DNA of 64,000 bases from Sipunculus nudus (taxonomy: Eukaryota > Annelida > Sipuncula > Golfingiida > Sipunculidae), in the NCBI GenBank assembly GCA_026874595.1, contig CM049310.1:88171556-88235555 (forward strand), read 5' to 3'. Every line of letters starts with the position of its first letter. The stretch's first letter is position 1. Shown piece after piece: positions 33,081-46,440 of this stretch. The notes below the pieces were generated by a model, which saw only the letters and a list, made by a program, of their open reading frames with translations, was not told the origin of the DNA and searched no databases. The position numbers and the translations under genes are program-made.

Positions 33081-36000
33081 TGCATATAGTCCATGGGCCC
33101 AGAGCCAATTTTCCACATATTGGTTCCACCCAGGGTGGCAAAACTTACGTTGGTATTTTTAAAGGTCTATGTCTAAAGATGATATTTTGGTATGATAACT
33201 GATCCACAGTGGTAGCTTAGTCATAGTTATCCGCTATTGAATGTAGCGACCCTGGATAAAATTTTTAACTTTAAGCTGCATTGACTTTTCCATAGTATTT
33301 AATTAATAACTTTATCAATTCAAAAGATATCTTAAAAAATTTGATCTCAATAGATTTCGCTAAGACCCATAGCTTTCTGACAATGTGTCAGATGTGACAG
33401 TTTTATGCATTTATCATCAGTGGCAGAAACTAATAATCACCCCTACCCCTTAAAACTGTATAAAATTCGGTATTTTTATTCATTTACTTAAGATTACAGG
33501 AAATTATGACAGTTTCGGTATTGCCATTAATTCTTTGATTGAATTTAAGGTACCAGTTTTTTACTGGTCTCTTTCATTTTTATTTGGACATTCACTCAGA
33601 CTAACACTTTAAAGAAAGTATGAGAAGTAATTTACTGAATGTTTATATGCAGCGGCCCCATTTCTAAAATCCATCATTTATGTAGCTTCTTTTTGGCTTT
33701 CGATGTCTTAAATGAGGTATCGTAGTCAAGCTATGTCACAAGACTGGAAAAACAACAGAAATTTGTTTATGTATTTCAGCTTAGTTTCACATAAATAGTA
33801 AAGCCGGTGTTGATACATTTTGTCGAAAGCCCGCCGGCATGGGTACATGTTCGCGGGTTGCCGGCCCGGTGTGTTGTCACTGTTACAAAATGTAACAATT
33901 CTGGCTCTAGGGCTGTCCGGGCTGGACCCACTGGTAATTAGTTCAAACATAAAAAGTCACCAATCAGTTTCTTATAATTTGGTCATATACAACTTTTCAC
34001 TGACGGGTTTCTTGTATCAGGCCGGCTACAAAATATACGTTCTAGTGTCTTTCTGTAGTACAAAAGGTCTGATGACATGTTCAAATGAGCAGCTAAGCTG
34101 ACTTACGGAACACCTGTCTTTGACATTTATGCAAGATATCTCTTTTCAGCCTCGTGTCATATTTTAATTCATGACTCTCCTCTCCTCGAAAATGGTTTCT
34201 TGGTAAATCTAAATGACTTTCATATAACACTGGTGTATTTCATGTGCTTACTTTCAGACCACTGTATGCTTCCTTTTTAATATTACTTTTTCAAGATTAG
34301 TGATTTATCGGGACATTCACTGGGCCACTCTAGTAAGAGTGTTTACATAAGTTTAGATTTTGTGCAAAGTGATGATTATTTCTTTGCTTAGATCAACAGG
34401 AATGTTGACAACTTAATTGCAATGAAGAACTTCTGCACCTGGGTGTTGGCCACCTTTGATGTTAATGTTATTTTATAGTTAAGTAAATGAGATCGGTCAT
34501 TACAGTTATTTTGTCTTCAAACTCAAAGCTTCTATGAACAAAATTAATTCTTGATTGTGTTGTGTCTAGTTTTTGCATTATAAATTGCTTAATTTTGTTG
34601 ACTAGAGTTACATGTACACAAAACCTAGGTAAGAAAAACTGACTTATTGAAGACCCTCAATTGTCATATTCTACTGACCACTGCTCATAGATTTAATCAA
34701 GAGTGTAACCATATGAACATATCATATCGATCGATCGGTACTGATTCTCTGCATGCACAGTGATCTGGCTGAAAATGGACCCAGTTACGGCGGCAGGGCC
34801 TAGCGGTATAATGCTGAAGCGGCCACGCATGAGCTGTCTTATTCACTGTTCATCTGAACATCAAGATGAGAAGTTAGTCTCTTCAAAAAGTTATGAATCC
34901 TCGAAATCTCTCCGGAGAGCAGCTGAAATCAGATGCCACACTCCAGTCTTAGATCTCGCAAAAGACTTGCCAGATGGACAGATACCACAAGTAAGTTACA
35001 ACAGAAAGTTCCGGAGCATCTTTACCATGAAACAACTACTTGATGCTATAATTGCCAAAGATAATCCTGCAGAAGAAACAGAGCCAGAAGTTGCAAGAAA
35101 GTTAGCTTGGGAAAACTCCCATCAGTCTGCAGTGTATGATGCAAAATGCATTTTTTGTGAGAAAGCAAACAAATATTTGAAAGACCAAAGAACAAGAGAA
35201 GTTCTTACTCAATGTGTTGAATTAAGGACGGATGAACAAATCAGGAAAGCAGCAATCCGGAAAATAGACAGAAGAATGCTTGCCCTCGTCAACTGGTAGC
35301 TGCTGAAGGCCATTACCATCGGTTTTGCCACCGTGCGTATACAAAGGAGTCGGCTGCGGACATAAGCAGCAGTGAAGGAGCTGGAGAGAAGACAGGTGAT
35401 ACTACTGATGCACAGTACGAGGCTGCAGGGAAACAGGCATACAGTGATATATTATTGTTTATTAGAAGTAATCTGTTTTTCAACCCCACTGTTGTACCAC
35501 TAACCGATCTCACATCAAGGCTGGTACTGAACATGAATTCTCTTGGTGTCACTCAGGTGAAAGTATCGACAGAGAAACACTTCCGTCGAAAGCTAGATAC
35601 TGAATTTGGAGAAGCGCTTCATATATCTCCAGATGAGAAGGGACGACTGTTCATATCCCGATAGACTGTGTATGCGTGGGCTTGCAAAATCAGCCGAGAC
35701 TGACTATGAAATAGACAAAACTGCACTGAAGATCAGAGATGATGTAAGGAAGAAGACCAGATTGCAGCCATGGCCTTCTCTCGAACTAGAACATTAACAT
35801 CACACTAGTGAAATTCCGGAGTCAATGACCCTGTTCCTGTACACACTTTTAACCGGCACAACCAACTGTTCAAATCCATTTCAGAGTATACAGAGTCTTG
35901 CCGACTCTTTTGGTCAGGACCTGGTTTATGCCATTATCTCTGGAAATACTAAGGCAATGAAACATATTATTCTCTCCTTTGCTGTAAAATCTTTGACGGG

Positions 36001-38673
36001 GAATGTTGAGTGGATACATATACTTAACCGCCTTGGTCATATTCACAGGTTCAGGAAATTGACACAGCCTTGTGTCCGCAGAAACGTTCAGAAGGCGACG
36101 TTTTCATGCCAACCAATATACATCTCGGTGTGTTTACAACTTGAGCCTGGGATAACATTGGCTGACTAGAAGAAACAGTCAGTGGCGAGGGGACATCACA
36201 TCGAGTAAATGGAATCGCTGTTCTGCCCAAAATCTTTGGCCCTCAACCACTCAAATCAATGTGTAGTGTTGAGAAAACGAAGAAGAGAAGCATTAGTACT
36301 AAACCGTTGATGTTGCCCTAATACAATCCAGGCGACCGTCAGACCCCCCCCCCAATCCAAACTATTGAGGTAGACATTTCAACTGCTAAATCAAATTCAA
36401 AGATGAATAATCATCTGTGGTTATTGGCCCGGATGTATCATTCAGAAGCCGAAACAGTCAACAGCTGGACTGGTTTCAACTTTCGGATTCGTGAGGAAAT
36501 TGCAATGGTCCAGGACAGCGTAGGTTATCTGCCAACAATTAATGCTCCCGCAACACATATGCCCACTGTACAAGAAATCCTGAACCAATCACTTAACATC
36601 ATGCAGTCCCTTCATCTGAACACCATAGATTTTGTATTCGACCAAGCAATGTATGCTGAAGCTGTTGAAATAGCATGGAAGCATACACAGAATTTCAAAA
36701 ATATCATCTTCAGGTGGGGTTTTCCACACCATATGCAATTTATTGTCAACCATTGGAAAAAGGTTTGAAGACGCAGGACTCCGAGACATTTATGTAGAGG
36801 CAGGCGTCATTGATGATAGCTTGATATCTGGGATCATGGAAGGGCGCATATATAACCGGGCAGTCCGGCTTCACAAGTTGCTGTATGAAGCGTTCATGAG
36901 GCTAGCATGGAAAGGCTTCCTTCCATGGTTAGAAAAAAAATCACGGTAAAGACCTTACCCACCTTAAGAAACCCTGTGGGAAATCAGCAGATTTTGTGAA
37001 GGCATTTCATCAGCTGCATTCCATGAGATACAAGAGAATAAATCATGCATACACATTTTGAAGTTGTTTGAAGTCTACCTTAATTTCCTCAGACATGAAA
37101 ATGGAAGGCTGTCAACATACTGCATGTCATATGTAGACATGGTCGAGATTTTGTTTGGTCTGCTTCGAGCATCATGGGAGGGTGACTGGGACCTTCATCC
37201 AGCATCCATATGGGCCATGATCCCTTGGTGTTTTGCTTACGACAAACTGAACTATGCACGTTACCTGCCGTACTACTTTGCACAGATGTCTCGCCTAGCC
37301 ATTGGTCATCCTGACGTACACCAACACTTCATGCAGGGTGGATTTTCGGTGCAGCTTGGTGCGAAAAATTCCTTCGACAGAATTCCAGAGGACCAGACAA
37401 TTGAAGAGACAATTAACAAGGACACCCAAACTCCCGGTTAAACCAAAGGATTCAGTCTTAAGGCGGGGGCAGTCACCAGGTACTACCTGACAGCTGGTTA
37501 CAGAAGCTCCTACATGAGACAGCTTAGAGAAATAATAGGACGAGACAGTTCCCAGATGTTCAGTCACCCAGATATGCAGATACCAAGAACCATGAAGGAT
37601 GCGGCTGATGTAAAGGCGTTTATGGAACTGTTGGAGAACAATTGGATAACAGATAATTCTGCAGGCAGACAGAAACCTATTTGGGCACATGATCATTGTC
37701 GCCCAGAGCAGACAACTGCATATCAGAGATGTTCTAGCTCACCCGCTGGGACCTTTGCCTTGGGCTCTGTCAAACAGTGATGGAACACATGCGTCATTGA
37801 TGGTATGAACATTGTCCAGAAACAATAGGGTGATGGCTGAACATTTGCACAGCTAGCAGATTCAGTTCTATCTCAGGCTCTACACGAGGGTGCTGACAGC
37901 TGTAGAATTGATATTGTGTTTGACGTTTACTGGGAGACATCCATAAAAAAATCCTGAAAGGTGCAACAGAGGTTCCACCAGTGGCACACAGTCGAAGAAT
38001 ATAGCACCAGGCCACAAGATCCTTTAATGGAGAAAATTCCTCAGCAGCCCTGAGAAAAAGACAGGTCTGGTCCAGTTTATGGTGGAAAGGTGGAAACAGC
38101 CTGCAAATAAGGAGAAACTTATTGGCAGGTCATTGTTTGCAACCTGCGGACAGAGATGCTATCTGCTTACCAAAGATCACTGGGATGAGATACAAGGACT
38201 TAACTCGACGCAAGAGGAAGCTGACACACGAATTCTCCTTCATGCCCAACATGCTTCACAAGATGGATACAAATCCATAATTATTACTTCTGAAGATACA
38301 GATGTGTTGATGTTGTGCCTCTGTTTCAGTAAGAATATATCCTGTCCCTTGTATCAGGAATGTGGAACACAAAACCGCACTCGGTAAATAGACATTGATA
38401 AGCTGGTGAGCTCTCTAAGAGAGGACATCTGCCAGAACTCATCGGATTACACGCTTTCACTGGCTGCGACTCAGTCAGTGCTTTTGCTGGCCGTGGGATA
38501 CTTAGTGCACTGAAGATTCTTAAACAGAGCCTAGCTTACTAGCAGACTTACAAAACTCTGGATGAAACTTGGGATATATCTGCACAGCTCTTTGAAAGGT
38601 TAAAGGACTTTGTTTGCAGAATGTACGCATCCCTTTCAACTATGCATGAAGTCAATGGGCTTCGCTATCAACT
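33080..38673. mobile_element. 5.6-kb insertion replacing ~1.2 kb of the unit
   Basis: Both edges are defined by loss of unit homology: on the left after GTCGCCGCAA, on the right before AACTGATCAACCCTTATATG. About 1.1-1.2 kb of unit sequence (equivalent to 53085-54150) is missing. No terminal repeats or target-site duplication are evident, so the insertion was imprecise or its ends were later deleted. The left 1.6 kb (33080-34774) has no recognised content apart from the near-palindrome TGTTAC-AAAAT-GTAACA around 33881. Confidence 0.7.
34775..38672 (+). pseudogene. Decayed transposon-like gene with zinc-binding N-terminus and FEN1/XPG-like nuclease signature
   Basis: This is one long coding region broken by many shifts and stops. 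Segments in order: 34775-35299 (MDPVTAAG..., with a CIFC knuckle about residue 125) and, in the next frame, EGHYHRFCHRAY (about 35307), together a C2..HC zinc-binding module; 35460-35665; 36403-36766; 36765-36949 (KRFEDAGLRDIYVEAGV); 37085-37441; 37514-37780; 38079-38387; 38430-38660. The last two hold TQEEADTRILLHA, then SEDTDVL, then HAFTGCDSVSAF. The order EAD, DxD, GCD is that of the catalytic acids of FEN1/XPG-type PIN-like nucleases. I recall similar uncharacterised multi-copy genes in corals, molluscs and fish. The frame ends abruptly at the unit junction, so the C-terminus is missing. Confidence 0.6.
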
Positions 38674-40964
38674 GATCAACCCTTATATGAAGGGAAGGCT
38701 AAATAGGATGCAGTGTTCTAGATCGAGTTCCCTTCTGGACATTATAAATACTCTATTATCGAATGGGGCCCATTACTTTAATTGATATCTTATGTATGAC
38801 ATCTATACATATGTACATGACATATGTTCTCATCTCAGAATGTAATAGTATCTGCAAATATTTCGTTCTTTTTATTATACAACGTGAGAAAATAAATTGC
38901 ACAGGGCGCAGTCAGTGGGCAAAAGAAAATACCTATCATATCACAGGCTGTAAACGTGAAATGAACTTTTCTTTTGATTTTTTTCATTTTTAAATATTAA
39001 TTTGGTGTTCAGTTCAGATATCCTCGGCGAGCAAAGGCAATTAAGGAAATTAAATGTATTTCCTACTATACCCAAGGCTCATAGGTTATTGCAAAGCACA
39101 TGTTACTTTTAAAACTAAATACATAAAACTCTCTAGTCTATTCTGATTGCAATTCGGAAGGTCAGACACATTAGTACGTATGTGTTTTGCTCCTGGGTAG
39201 GATAATTAATTCAATGTTGTGCCATATGTCCACATGAAACAACCACGATAGCTGCTGTTCATTATCAAACTGTGATTTGCATTATTAATGTTGTTTTTAC
39301 ACCAAGAGTGCAACTAATTTAAAGTATTAATTAAGAAATCTAATTAATTCCCAATTGTTGCGCGATACATCTGATTTATCCTTGCCACTGTCAAAGGCCC
39401 GGAAATAATCGCAAACCACAGATTTCAGCAAGGTATTTGTGGATTGGATGTGTACCTTTTTCGGTGGGGGTCAATGTTAAATACTAAAATTGAGGTCCGT
39501 AATCGCTGGGTGATCACAAGGGAATTTTCCGACCACAGCTAGTTTCAAATGCAAATGCGTTTACATTTTGCCCATTTGAAATTAAATGCCCTTAATTTTA
39601 GGCTTTTGTATTTGAAATTATTTAAATACATTTGCATTAGCATTCAAATACAATGGATTATGAAACATTTGCATTTGCATTCGAAAATGGCTGAAATCTC
39701 TCTAAATATTTGCATTTTCATTCAAGTGCGATGACTGGTAAAGGTTAAACTCTAATATAAGTAACAGGTACAAATCTATTTCCTGTGACCATTGTGAATG
39801 TGACCAATAGTCAATTTTTGAAAAGCAAACGTTATTAAAGAGCTAGCGCATATGGGGTCGAGCTGTAATTTGGTATCGGCTATAGCGCTACGACCTAGGG
39901 TAGAGGTAAAAAAATCCAAGTGTACATGTGTCACGTATGAGTAATATTTTGCATAAAAGTCGGTTGTTTAAAATCAGCCAATGTAGAGATCTAGCGCAAA
40001 CACAGAGGGAAGATAGAGTGGAAGGGAATGAAAATGAAATAACTGATTTTGCACAAGGGGCGTGTGACAGTCCGTCGTAATAAGAAAATTGACCCAGATT
40101 TTTATATAGAGATAAGCGTCCCCATAACTATATTCATCATGCAGAAAATGATGTTTTATTGATACATGCTACGATTCATGCAAAGTGTGAGGAACATACA
40201 GGTAGAAGTAACGGACCTATTGTTAAACGTTTGTTGAAGCTTAATAGAAATTGTATCATTTGTATTTCCGGGGATTTCAGATCAAATTCACTAAATATAT
40301 GAAACATATATAACATAATCTTGCACACAAAGGGGTGTTTCATTAAAACTATACTAGGTAAGCCTGTAGTGCAGATCTGTGAGGTCATTCAGCTTTTATT
40401 TTCGTAAATAGGTGTATGTAACTTGATGTATGCAATCGCAAAGCGATCACTCGAAGCAACCTTCCCTCCACTGGCCCCTACTGAGCGATAATTGGGAAAG
40501 GGCTGTCTAGTGTACGACCTTGGGAAAAATATTAATATTAGTTGCAATCCGTGACCTAAGACTAATATTGTGCCCGTGTTTCAGCTTTTGAATGTCACTC
40601 AGCTCAGAGATCATACGGGAAATGGTGGAAGAATGCAAAAAAAAAAAAATAGATTGTTTTGCACCAGGTTTATTAAAGTAGGTACATCCATCATTTTTTA
40701 ACCAATTATTGATGAAAAAAATCATCAACCCTGTAAGCCTCCCCCTGCTACGGTTTGAGGCTTAAATGATGAATTCAGAGTGATGTCAGATATGGCACAT
40801 ACATCTACACCACAAACCCTTCATCTACCACCCCAGCGTCGCCAGAACATACCTTGAAGTTAAGGCTGTCAAATTGGTTTATTACGGAGGGTATCCTGCT
40901 TCACCTGTGCATTTTGGGTTCTGTGCATCTGTTCTTAGAGGGATGATATTATTTATGACGGGAT
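38674..40964. repeat. Unit 5 spacer downstream of NAT-E
   Basis: This follows unit 1: landmark at 38766, octamers 39545-39735, M1 39850-40110, M2 40480-40720, and the conserved post-stop block 40790-40930. No gene. Confidence 0.65.
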
Positions 40965-41837
40965 TTATATGACAGTGTCTTTCGTCCCACCTTGACGTGG
41001 TTTCTTGCAATATTTTGACCAGTTTTCCACAGCCCGTGGTGCTATATCTGAAGGTATTTCTAAAAAATACTCGCCAATAGTGGACAGAATTTCGCTGTGT
41101 GTCACTAGTTGTTTGGGTTGTAATATTCCGTCACAGTCTTCTAGGAGTAATGTGTCATTTTTCAAAGCTACACAGCAGCCTGCACGAAATCTGACGCAAC
41201 GTAGCGACGTAAGAAATAATCAAGTGGTTGGAGAGATCCGTTCAACACGAACTCCTAAAAAAATAAATTCTACGGTATTAATAAAACATTAAATACATTA
41301 AAAAAAAAAGTTTATACTTATTATCTTTTAGTAGGCCATGTGGGTGTACAATCAGAATATAGTTTTGTTTTAATTTGAAAGAATAATATACAGGATTTCT
41401 GGACAATTAGCACTGGCTTTACATTTAAACCATATGTTTATGAGAAAGTGTCCACACACACACTCACCCGCATTCAACGACCCAAACACACACACATTCA
41501 TCCCAGTGCGGTTGTGTCAAGAAGCTTAGGCCCGCATGATCACGAAAAAATGCATTGATACTTATCATAGAAATGTTCAAACTTAATGCAGTAAATAAAC
41601 TAATGAACCTCTTGACACCAATTTATAATGTAGCCTAACTCACAATATTTTCTTCTTCTGAGGGAACCTTTCAATCCTCGATGTTGAGACTCATCGATTG
41701 AAGATTATGGAAAGGAACTTTATGGTAGAACTTCCGGATAATTTAGTTCACCAGACCCAGCGCGTCATTCTTCAGACGACGATCAACGTCCCCAGTGATG
41801 ACGTCAGGTAATCCAGAGCTCTCTCATTGGACAGCAT
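40965..41837 (-). pseudogene. NAT-E: NAT-like pseudogene, catalytic centre deleted
   Basis: Exon 2 (40965-41254) is 290 bases. About 424 bases are deleted between the first codons after the acceptor (EFVLNGS) and the TSLRCVRF segment, removing the Cys, the His and the Glu. Exon 1 (41644-41837, 194 bases) keeps ATG and the GTGAG donor but lacks seven bases near 41800, a frameshift. It cannot encode an enzyme. Confidence 0.85.
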
Positions 41838-41997
41838 GTTGCTGTTGTGCTTGGAAAGTATGGTCAAATATATAAAATATATATAACCATTATCATTTTA
41901 TTTCAAGTTCTCGATATTTTTTGTATTCCGCTTTACTATTTTTGCCCACTGATGTCTACTGTGTCAAGACACAATGCCCACAGCATCCTGTAGGAGT

Positions 41998-42135
41998 TAT
42001 ATTTCTATAGTGGGTCTTGGCCTCAGTTTAGAGCGAGTCATGGACGCTGTAGAACGGTTGTATCCATGACATTCGACAAGTAGAATGCTGTGAAACCTGA
42101 CTCGGCTGAACGCTTTCTAGTGAAAAAGAGCAGTC
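41998..42135 (+). pseudogene. Fused exon-start and glycerate-kinase-like remnant
   Basis: TTTCTATAG is followed by GLGLSLERVMDAVERLYP, then the CATGACATTC join and a shortened AVKPDSAERFLVKK. Same origin as 6472-6606. Confidence 0.35.
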
Positions 42136-43999
42136 AAGGAGGGCAGGGAATGGGATTGAGTCATGAATTTCTGTGTAAAATATTGTACCATAGTTTTCAA
42201 TGTACTCCAACATTCTGTTATATTCACCTAATTTCAACTTATAAGATGAAAGTGTTTATAAGCTGATGTTGTTAGCTGGTGTTAACCGGTAGGTGCATCA
42301 TAGAAGGTGCTTATACTACAAATGAAAAGTTAATGGCAAAGAAGTGGAGACTTTGTGATTACATTACATACAAAGTATGAACTTGGTATTTTAAACAGTT
42401 TATGAGTTCAAGCGATGAATAATGTTTTTAAATAGCGAAAATGATATTTGCAAGAATTTTAAAAAATGTATTCTCAATATAGTATATTTTAGACAGTTTA
42501 AGCATTGAGCACGTTTATATTTTACCACAAAATAACAGCAAATGACCTCATTGGAGAGGTGGAACTGCACTGTGAACTAGGATTGAATTTAAGATATGCA
42601 GGTTCATGTTTTTAAATAATTTTTTTATAGTACTATGAATAATTTGTTTATTAATGCTTAGGAACAGCAATGGGTCACGATTGATTATTGTAACTTTATG
42701 TTGTGTATCCATGCTCTGCATCATCAACCTAGATTTTTGTATTTTTATACAAAGAGCAATAGCAAACAAGCTTAAATTTGCAAATTCAATACATTTTTAT
42801 AGAAGATGCAAACCCTTTCAACCTAATAAAATACCTGTGATCGAAATAGCCTTAAAATATTCCTGACTCCACAAATTATTAAAAAATACTTGACTTTTCC
42901 CTGACAGCTGGCAACCCTGACATCATCCGGCCAATATCGCAGTGTTTTACTGCCCGCTAAATAAATGGCCAACGCGATTTTCAAACGAATTTCTACACAC
43001 CACGTTTTGCTGCCGTTATCCGCATAACCGCATACCGTGCGCCCGGTAACCGCAGCTTAACGCTAGTTTCCACACCGCTCTGTACTTATCCGCCGGCTTA
43101 CTTAACGGATCTAACTGTTTTGTAAACAGTTTCGCAGTCGAGTCCACATTATCCGAGTCCAAATCCAGGCCACTCGAGTTCAATTCCAAGTCCCAGTCCT
43201 TGAGGTTCGACTTCAAGTCCACCTTCTAGTCGGAGTCCAAATAAATGACTTTAAAAGGGAATTTAACAGGGAATTTCAGACTATCATGCACTCTTTTAAG
43301 TTCGTTCACACATGCTTGTACGAGAATGGTTAATTTTAATTACCGCACCCGATGCTGAGCAAAGTGATGACATATATATGTCATTATTTAATAATATTCC
43401 GTTAGTAGTTCGCACATTAAGTCTGTGTAATATGTTACAGTTTTCGTTTTATTGGACTCGAGATGGACTCTGGTTCCTCGAGTACTTACTTCCGAGTCCA
43501 AGTACAAGTCTGAATCCTGAACCCTCAAGTCCACGTCAGGACTCGAGTCCTCCAACACTGAATACAAAACACTCTCCTCCTGTTTGAATTCTTACTTTTC
43601 CTCTCCAAAACGAAACTCCTGAACTCTCATTCTCCAGAAGATGCTCAATGTCCTTCAACCCCCTTTTATACGAGGCTTTTTTTCTATCTCAGTTTGTTTC
43701 TTTTGTGTCTGGCAAATAAACATCCCTCCCCCTTCGATCCCCGCAGCCCGCCCGCATACCTCACCCACCGGGCTGTAACAGAGCGATATTGAGGAAGAGG
43801 CTATGGAGTGTACAACCTGGGTTTAAAATCAAGGTAAGAAAAAATACCTGATGCAAATCTATGACCTCGGACTAATATTGTTATAATTAAGAAAAAAAGA
43901 GAAAGAATTATTTGAAATCGATGGTTTTGCACTTTTGGGGACCATCCACAAAAATGTATAGCCAAATAGGAATTTAGAAATAAACTCATTAAACTTATA
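42136..43999. repeat. Unit 5 distal spacer with GAGTCC clusters and M3
   Basis: This aligns to 6607-8660. Paired GAGTCC/AAGTCC clusters are at 43136-43243 and 43450-43556, with a shortened M3 at 43770-43999. No gene. Confidence 0.6.
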
Positions 44000-44424
44000 A
44001 GATGGGAAGGCTAAATAAGATGCAGGGTAAGATCGAGTTTCTTCCTGGATATATTATGTATGACATCCATACATATGTACATGACATACATACATACATA
44101 TCTCCTCCGAATATAATAGTATCTGAAAATATTTTGTTCTTTTCTTTTATACACCGTGAAAATATAAATTGCATAGGGCGTAATCAGTGGGGCGAAAGAA
44201 AATATCTATCATATCACAAGCTTTCAACGTGAAATGAACTTTGCGATGGAATTCGTACTTTTACATGGGGGGGGGGAGGCAGATATCCTCGGCGAGCAAA
44301 TGTATATACGGAAATAAAATATATTTCCTACTTCACCCAAGGCTCATCGGTTATTGCATAGCATATTATAATTTTAACATTAACCACACAAAACTCGATT
44401 GCGATTCGGAAGCTTCGTCCGGTC
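44000..44424. repeat. Start of unit 6, diverged
   Basis: This matches 150-590 of unit 1 (ATGACATCCATACATATGTAC, GATATCCTCGGCGAGCAAA, GCGATTCGGAAG) and then breaks at about 44424, resuming at 46441. Confidence 0.6.
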
Positions 44425-46440
44425 GTTCCGTCGACTCTCCGTTTACAGGGCACAAATCGTAACCGCTGGGCCTGGAACCTTCTTACTTTACATCCGTAGA
44501 GGTCCATGATAAATCTCCTTGGAAACCTGGAATTAGGTCTCTGTTGCCCATATTCTAAGAGCTGTGGGGTTCCGAAATACCCCCCCCCAGAATAATTGAA
44601 AATTTGATACAGAAGCTCAAGTATCTAAACAACTAATAAAATGATCACCATGATTCTTTGCATGGATACTGATCATGGAGTGTTTCATTAGTTTCTACAG
44701 ACTGGTGGCGAAACCTGTATTTTTTCGATTTTTTTTACAATTTTGTTCTCTATTTGTGAGACCTTAAAAATACGGTGATCTGTTAACAGGGCACAAATCG
44801 TAACGACTGGATCTAGAATCTTCCCTCTTGACATGCTGGGAGGCCCGTGAAAAGTCTCCTTGGAAACCTGGAATTAGGTCTCTGTCACCCGAAACCTCTG
44901 TGCTTTGGGTCCCAAATTAACCCCCCCCCCCAAAGACTAATGGAAAATTTGATACAAAGCTCAAGAATCTGAACAACTAATGCATTGATCACCATGCTTT
45001 TTGCATTGATATTGACCATGTAGTGTTTCATCAGTTTCTGTAGATTGGTGGCGCCACCTGTATTTTTTTCTATTTTTATAAGGATTTTTTAAAAGATGCA
45101 GTCATTTGTTAACAGGGCATATTCGTAACAAATGGACCTAAAATCTTCTATCTCGACAACCAACGTTTAAATTAGTTCTCTGTTACCCTAACCTATTAGC
45201 AATGGGGTTCGAAGTATCCCCCAGAATAAGTAAAAAGTTCATACAAAAGCTCCAATATCTGATCAACTTATGCATTGGTCACCATGATTCCTGCATGCAT
45301 ATTCATCATGGAATGTTTCATCAGTTCCTGCAGACTTGTGGCGCCACCTGATTTAAAAAAAAAATTAAGCAATTTTTTTATTTCTATTTTTGAGACCATT
45401 AAAGAAACATTCAATCATAAACAGGGTACAAATCATAACCACTGGAGCCAGAATCTTCTAACTTGACATCCAGGGAGGTCTATCAAAAATCTCCTTGATA
45501 ATCTAAAATAAGATCTCTGTTTCCCATTTTCTTTGAGCTATGGGTCTTATGAATACCCCCCCCCCCCAGAATTATTGAGAATTTATTCCAAAGCAGGACA
45601 CAAATCATAATCATTGGACCTAGAATCTTCTTATTGATATCCTGATAGTTCCTCAAAAGTTATCTTCAGACACCTGAAAATAAATTTCTGTTATCCATAT
45701 TCTTTAAGCTATGGGCCTCAGAACCCCAAGAATAATGAGAAGTTTGTTATAAAAGGTCCAGTATCTGAACAACCAAACCATTGATCACCATGATTCTTTG
45801 CATGCATATTGATCGAGGAGTGTTTCATCAGTTCCTGCAGACTGGTTGTGCCACCTGGATTTTTATCGAATGTTAACACATTTTTGGGTCTATTTTTGAG
45901 ACCGTTAATGATACGGTCGTCCATTAAAAGGGTACAAATCTTAACTGTTGGTCTTCTAACTTGGCATCCAGGGAGGTCCATAAAAGTATCTTTGGAAACC
46001 TGAAATTAGGTATCTGTTACCCATATTCTCTGAGCTATGGGGCTTATAAGCACCTATCAGAATAATTGAAAATTTGATACCAAAGTAGGGAACAAATCAT
46101 AACCATAGGACCCAGAATTTTCTTACTTGACATCCTGCGAGTTCCTCAAAGTTCTCTGCAGTCACCTGCAATTGGGTCACTGTGACCTATATTTGCATAG
46201 TTTTCGGGTATGTTTAAGCACCCCAGAAATATTTCAAAATACACACAAATTGCCAGATTCCTAAGGAAAGGCTGGTTGGATTGTCGTCAAATTTGGTGTG
46301 CTTATGGGTCTTGATGAACTTTAGCTTATATGCATGAATAATGATGCCATCTACATTATCTTAATTAGTTGTCTGTGCAAGGACATATTGTCAACATGTC
46401 AGTCGGCTGAGCATCATTACCCATGGGTAACTTGTTTTTT
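44425..46440. repeat. Degenerate tandem array of the GGTGGCGCCACC element, ~340-bp period
   Basis: ACAGGGCACAAATCGTAAC or its variants recurs near 44447, 44788, 45114, 45421 and later. Each copy continues TTGACATCC-GGGAGG, TCTCCTTGGAAACCTGGAATT, a C run, GAAAATTTGATAC and TGATCACCATGATTCTTTGCAT, to the GGTGGCG(CC)ACCTG block (44702, 45048, 45336, 45842). The array interrupts unit 6 between the equivalents of unit 1 positions 590 and 610. It ends in TCAGTCGGCTGAGC and ACCCATGGGTAAC. The element copies at 15615 and 59900 are in the opposite orientation. Confidence 0.75.
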
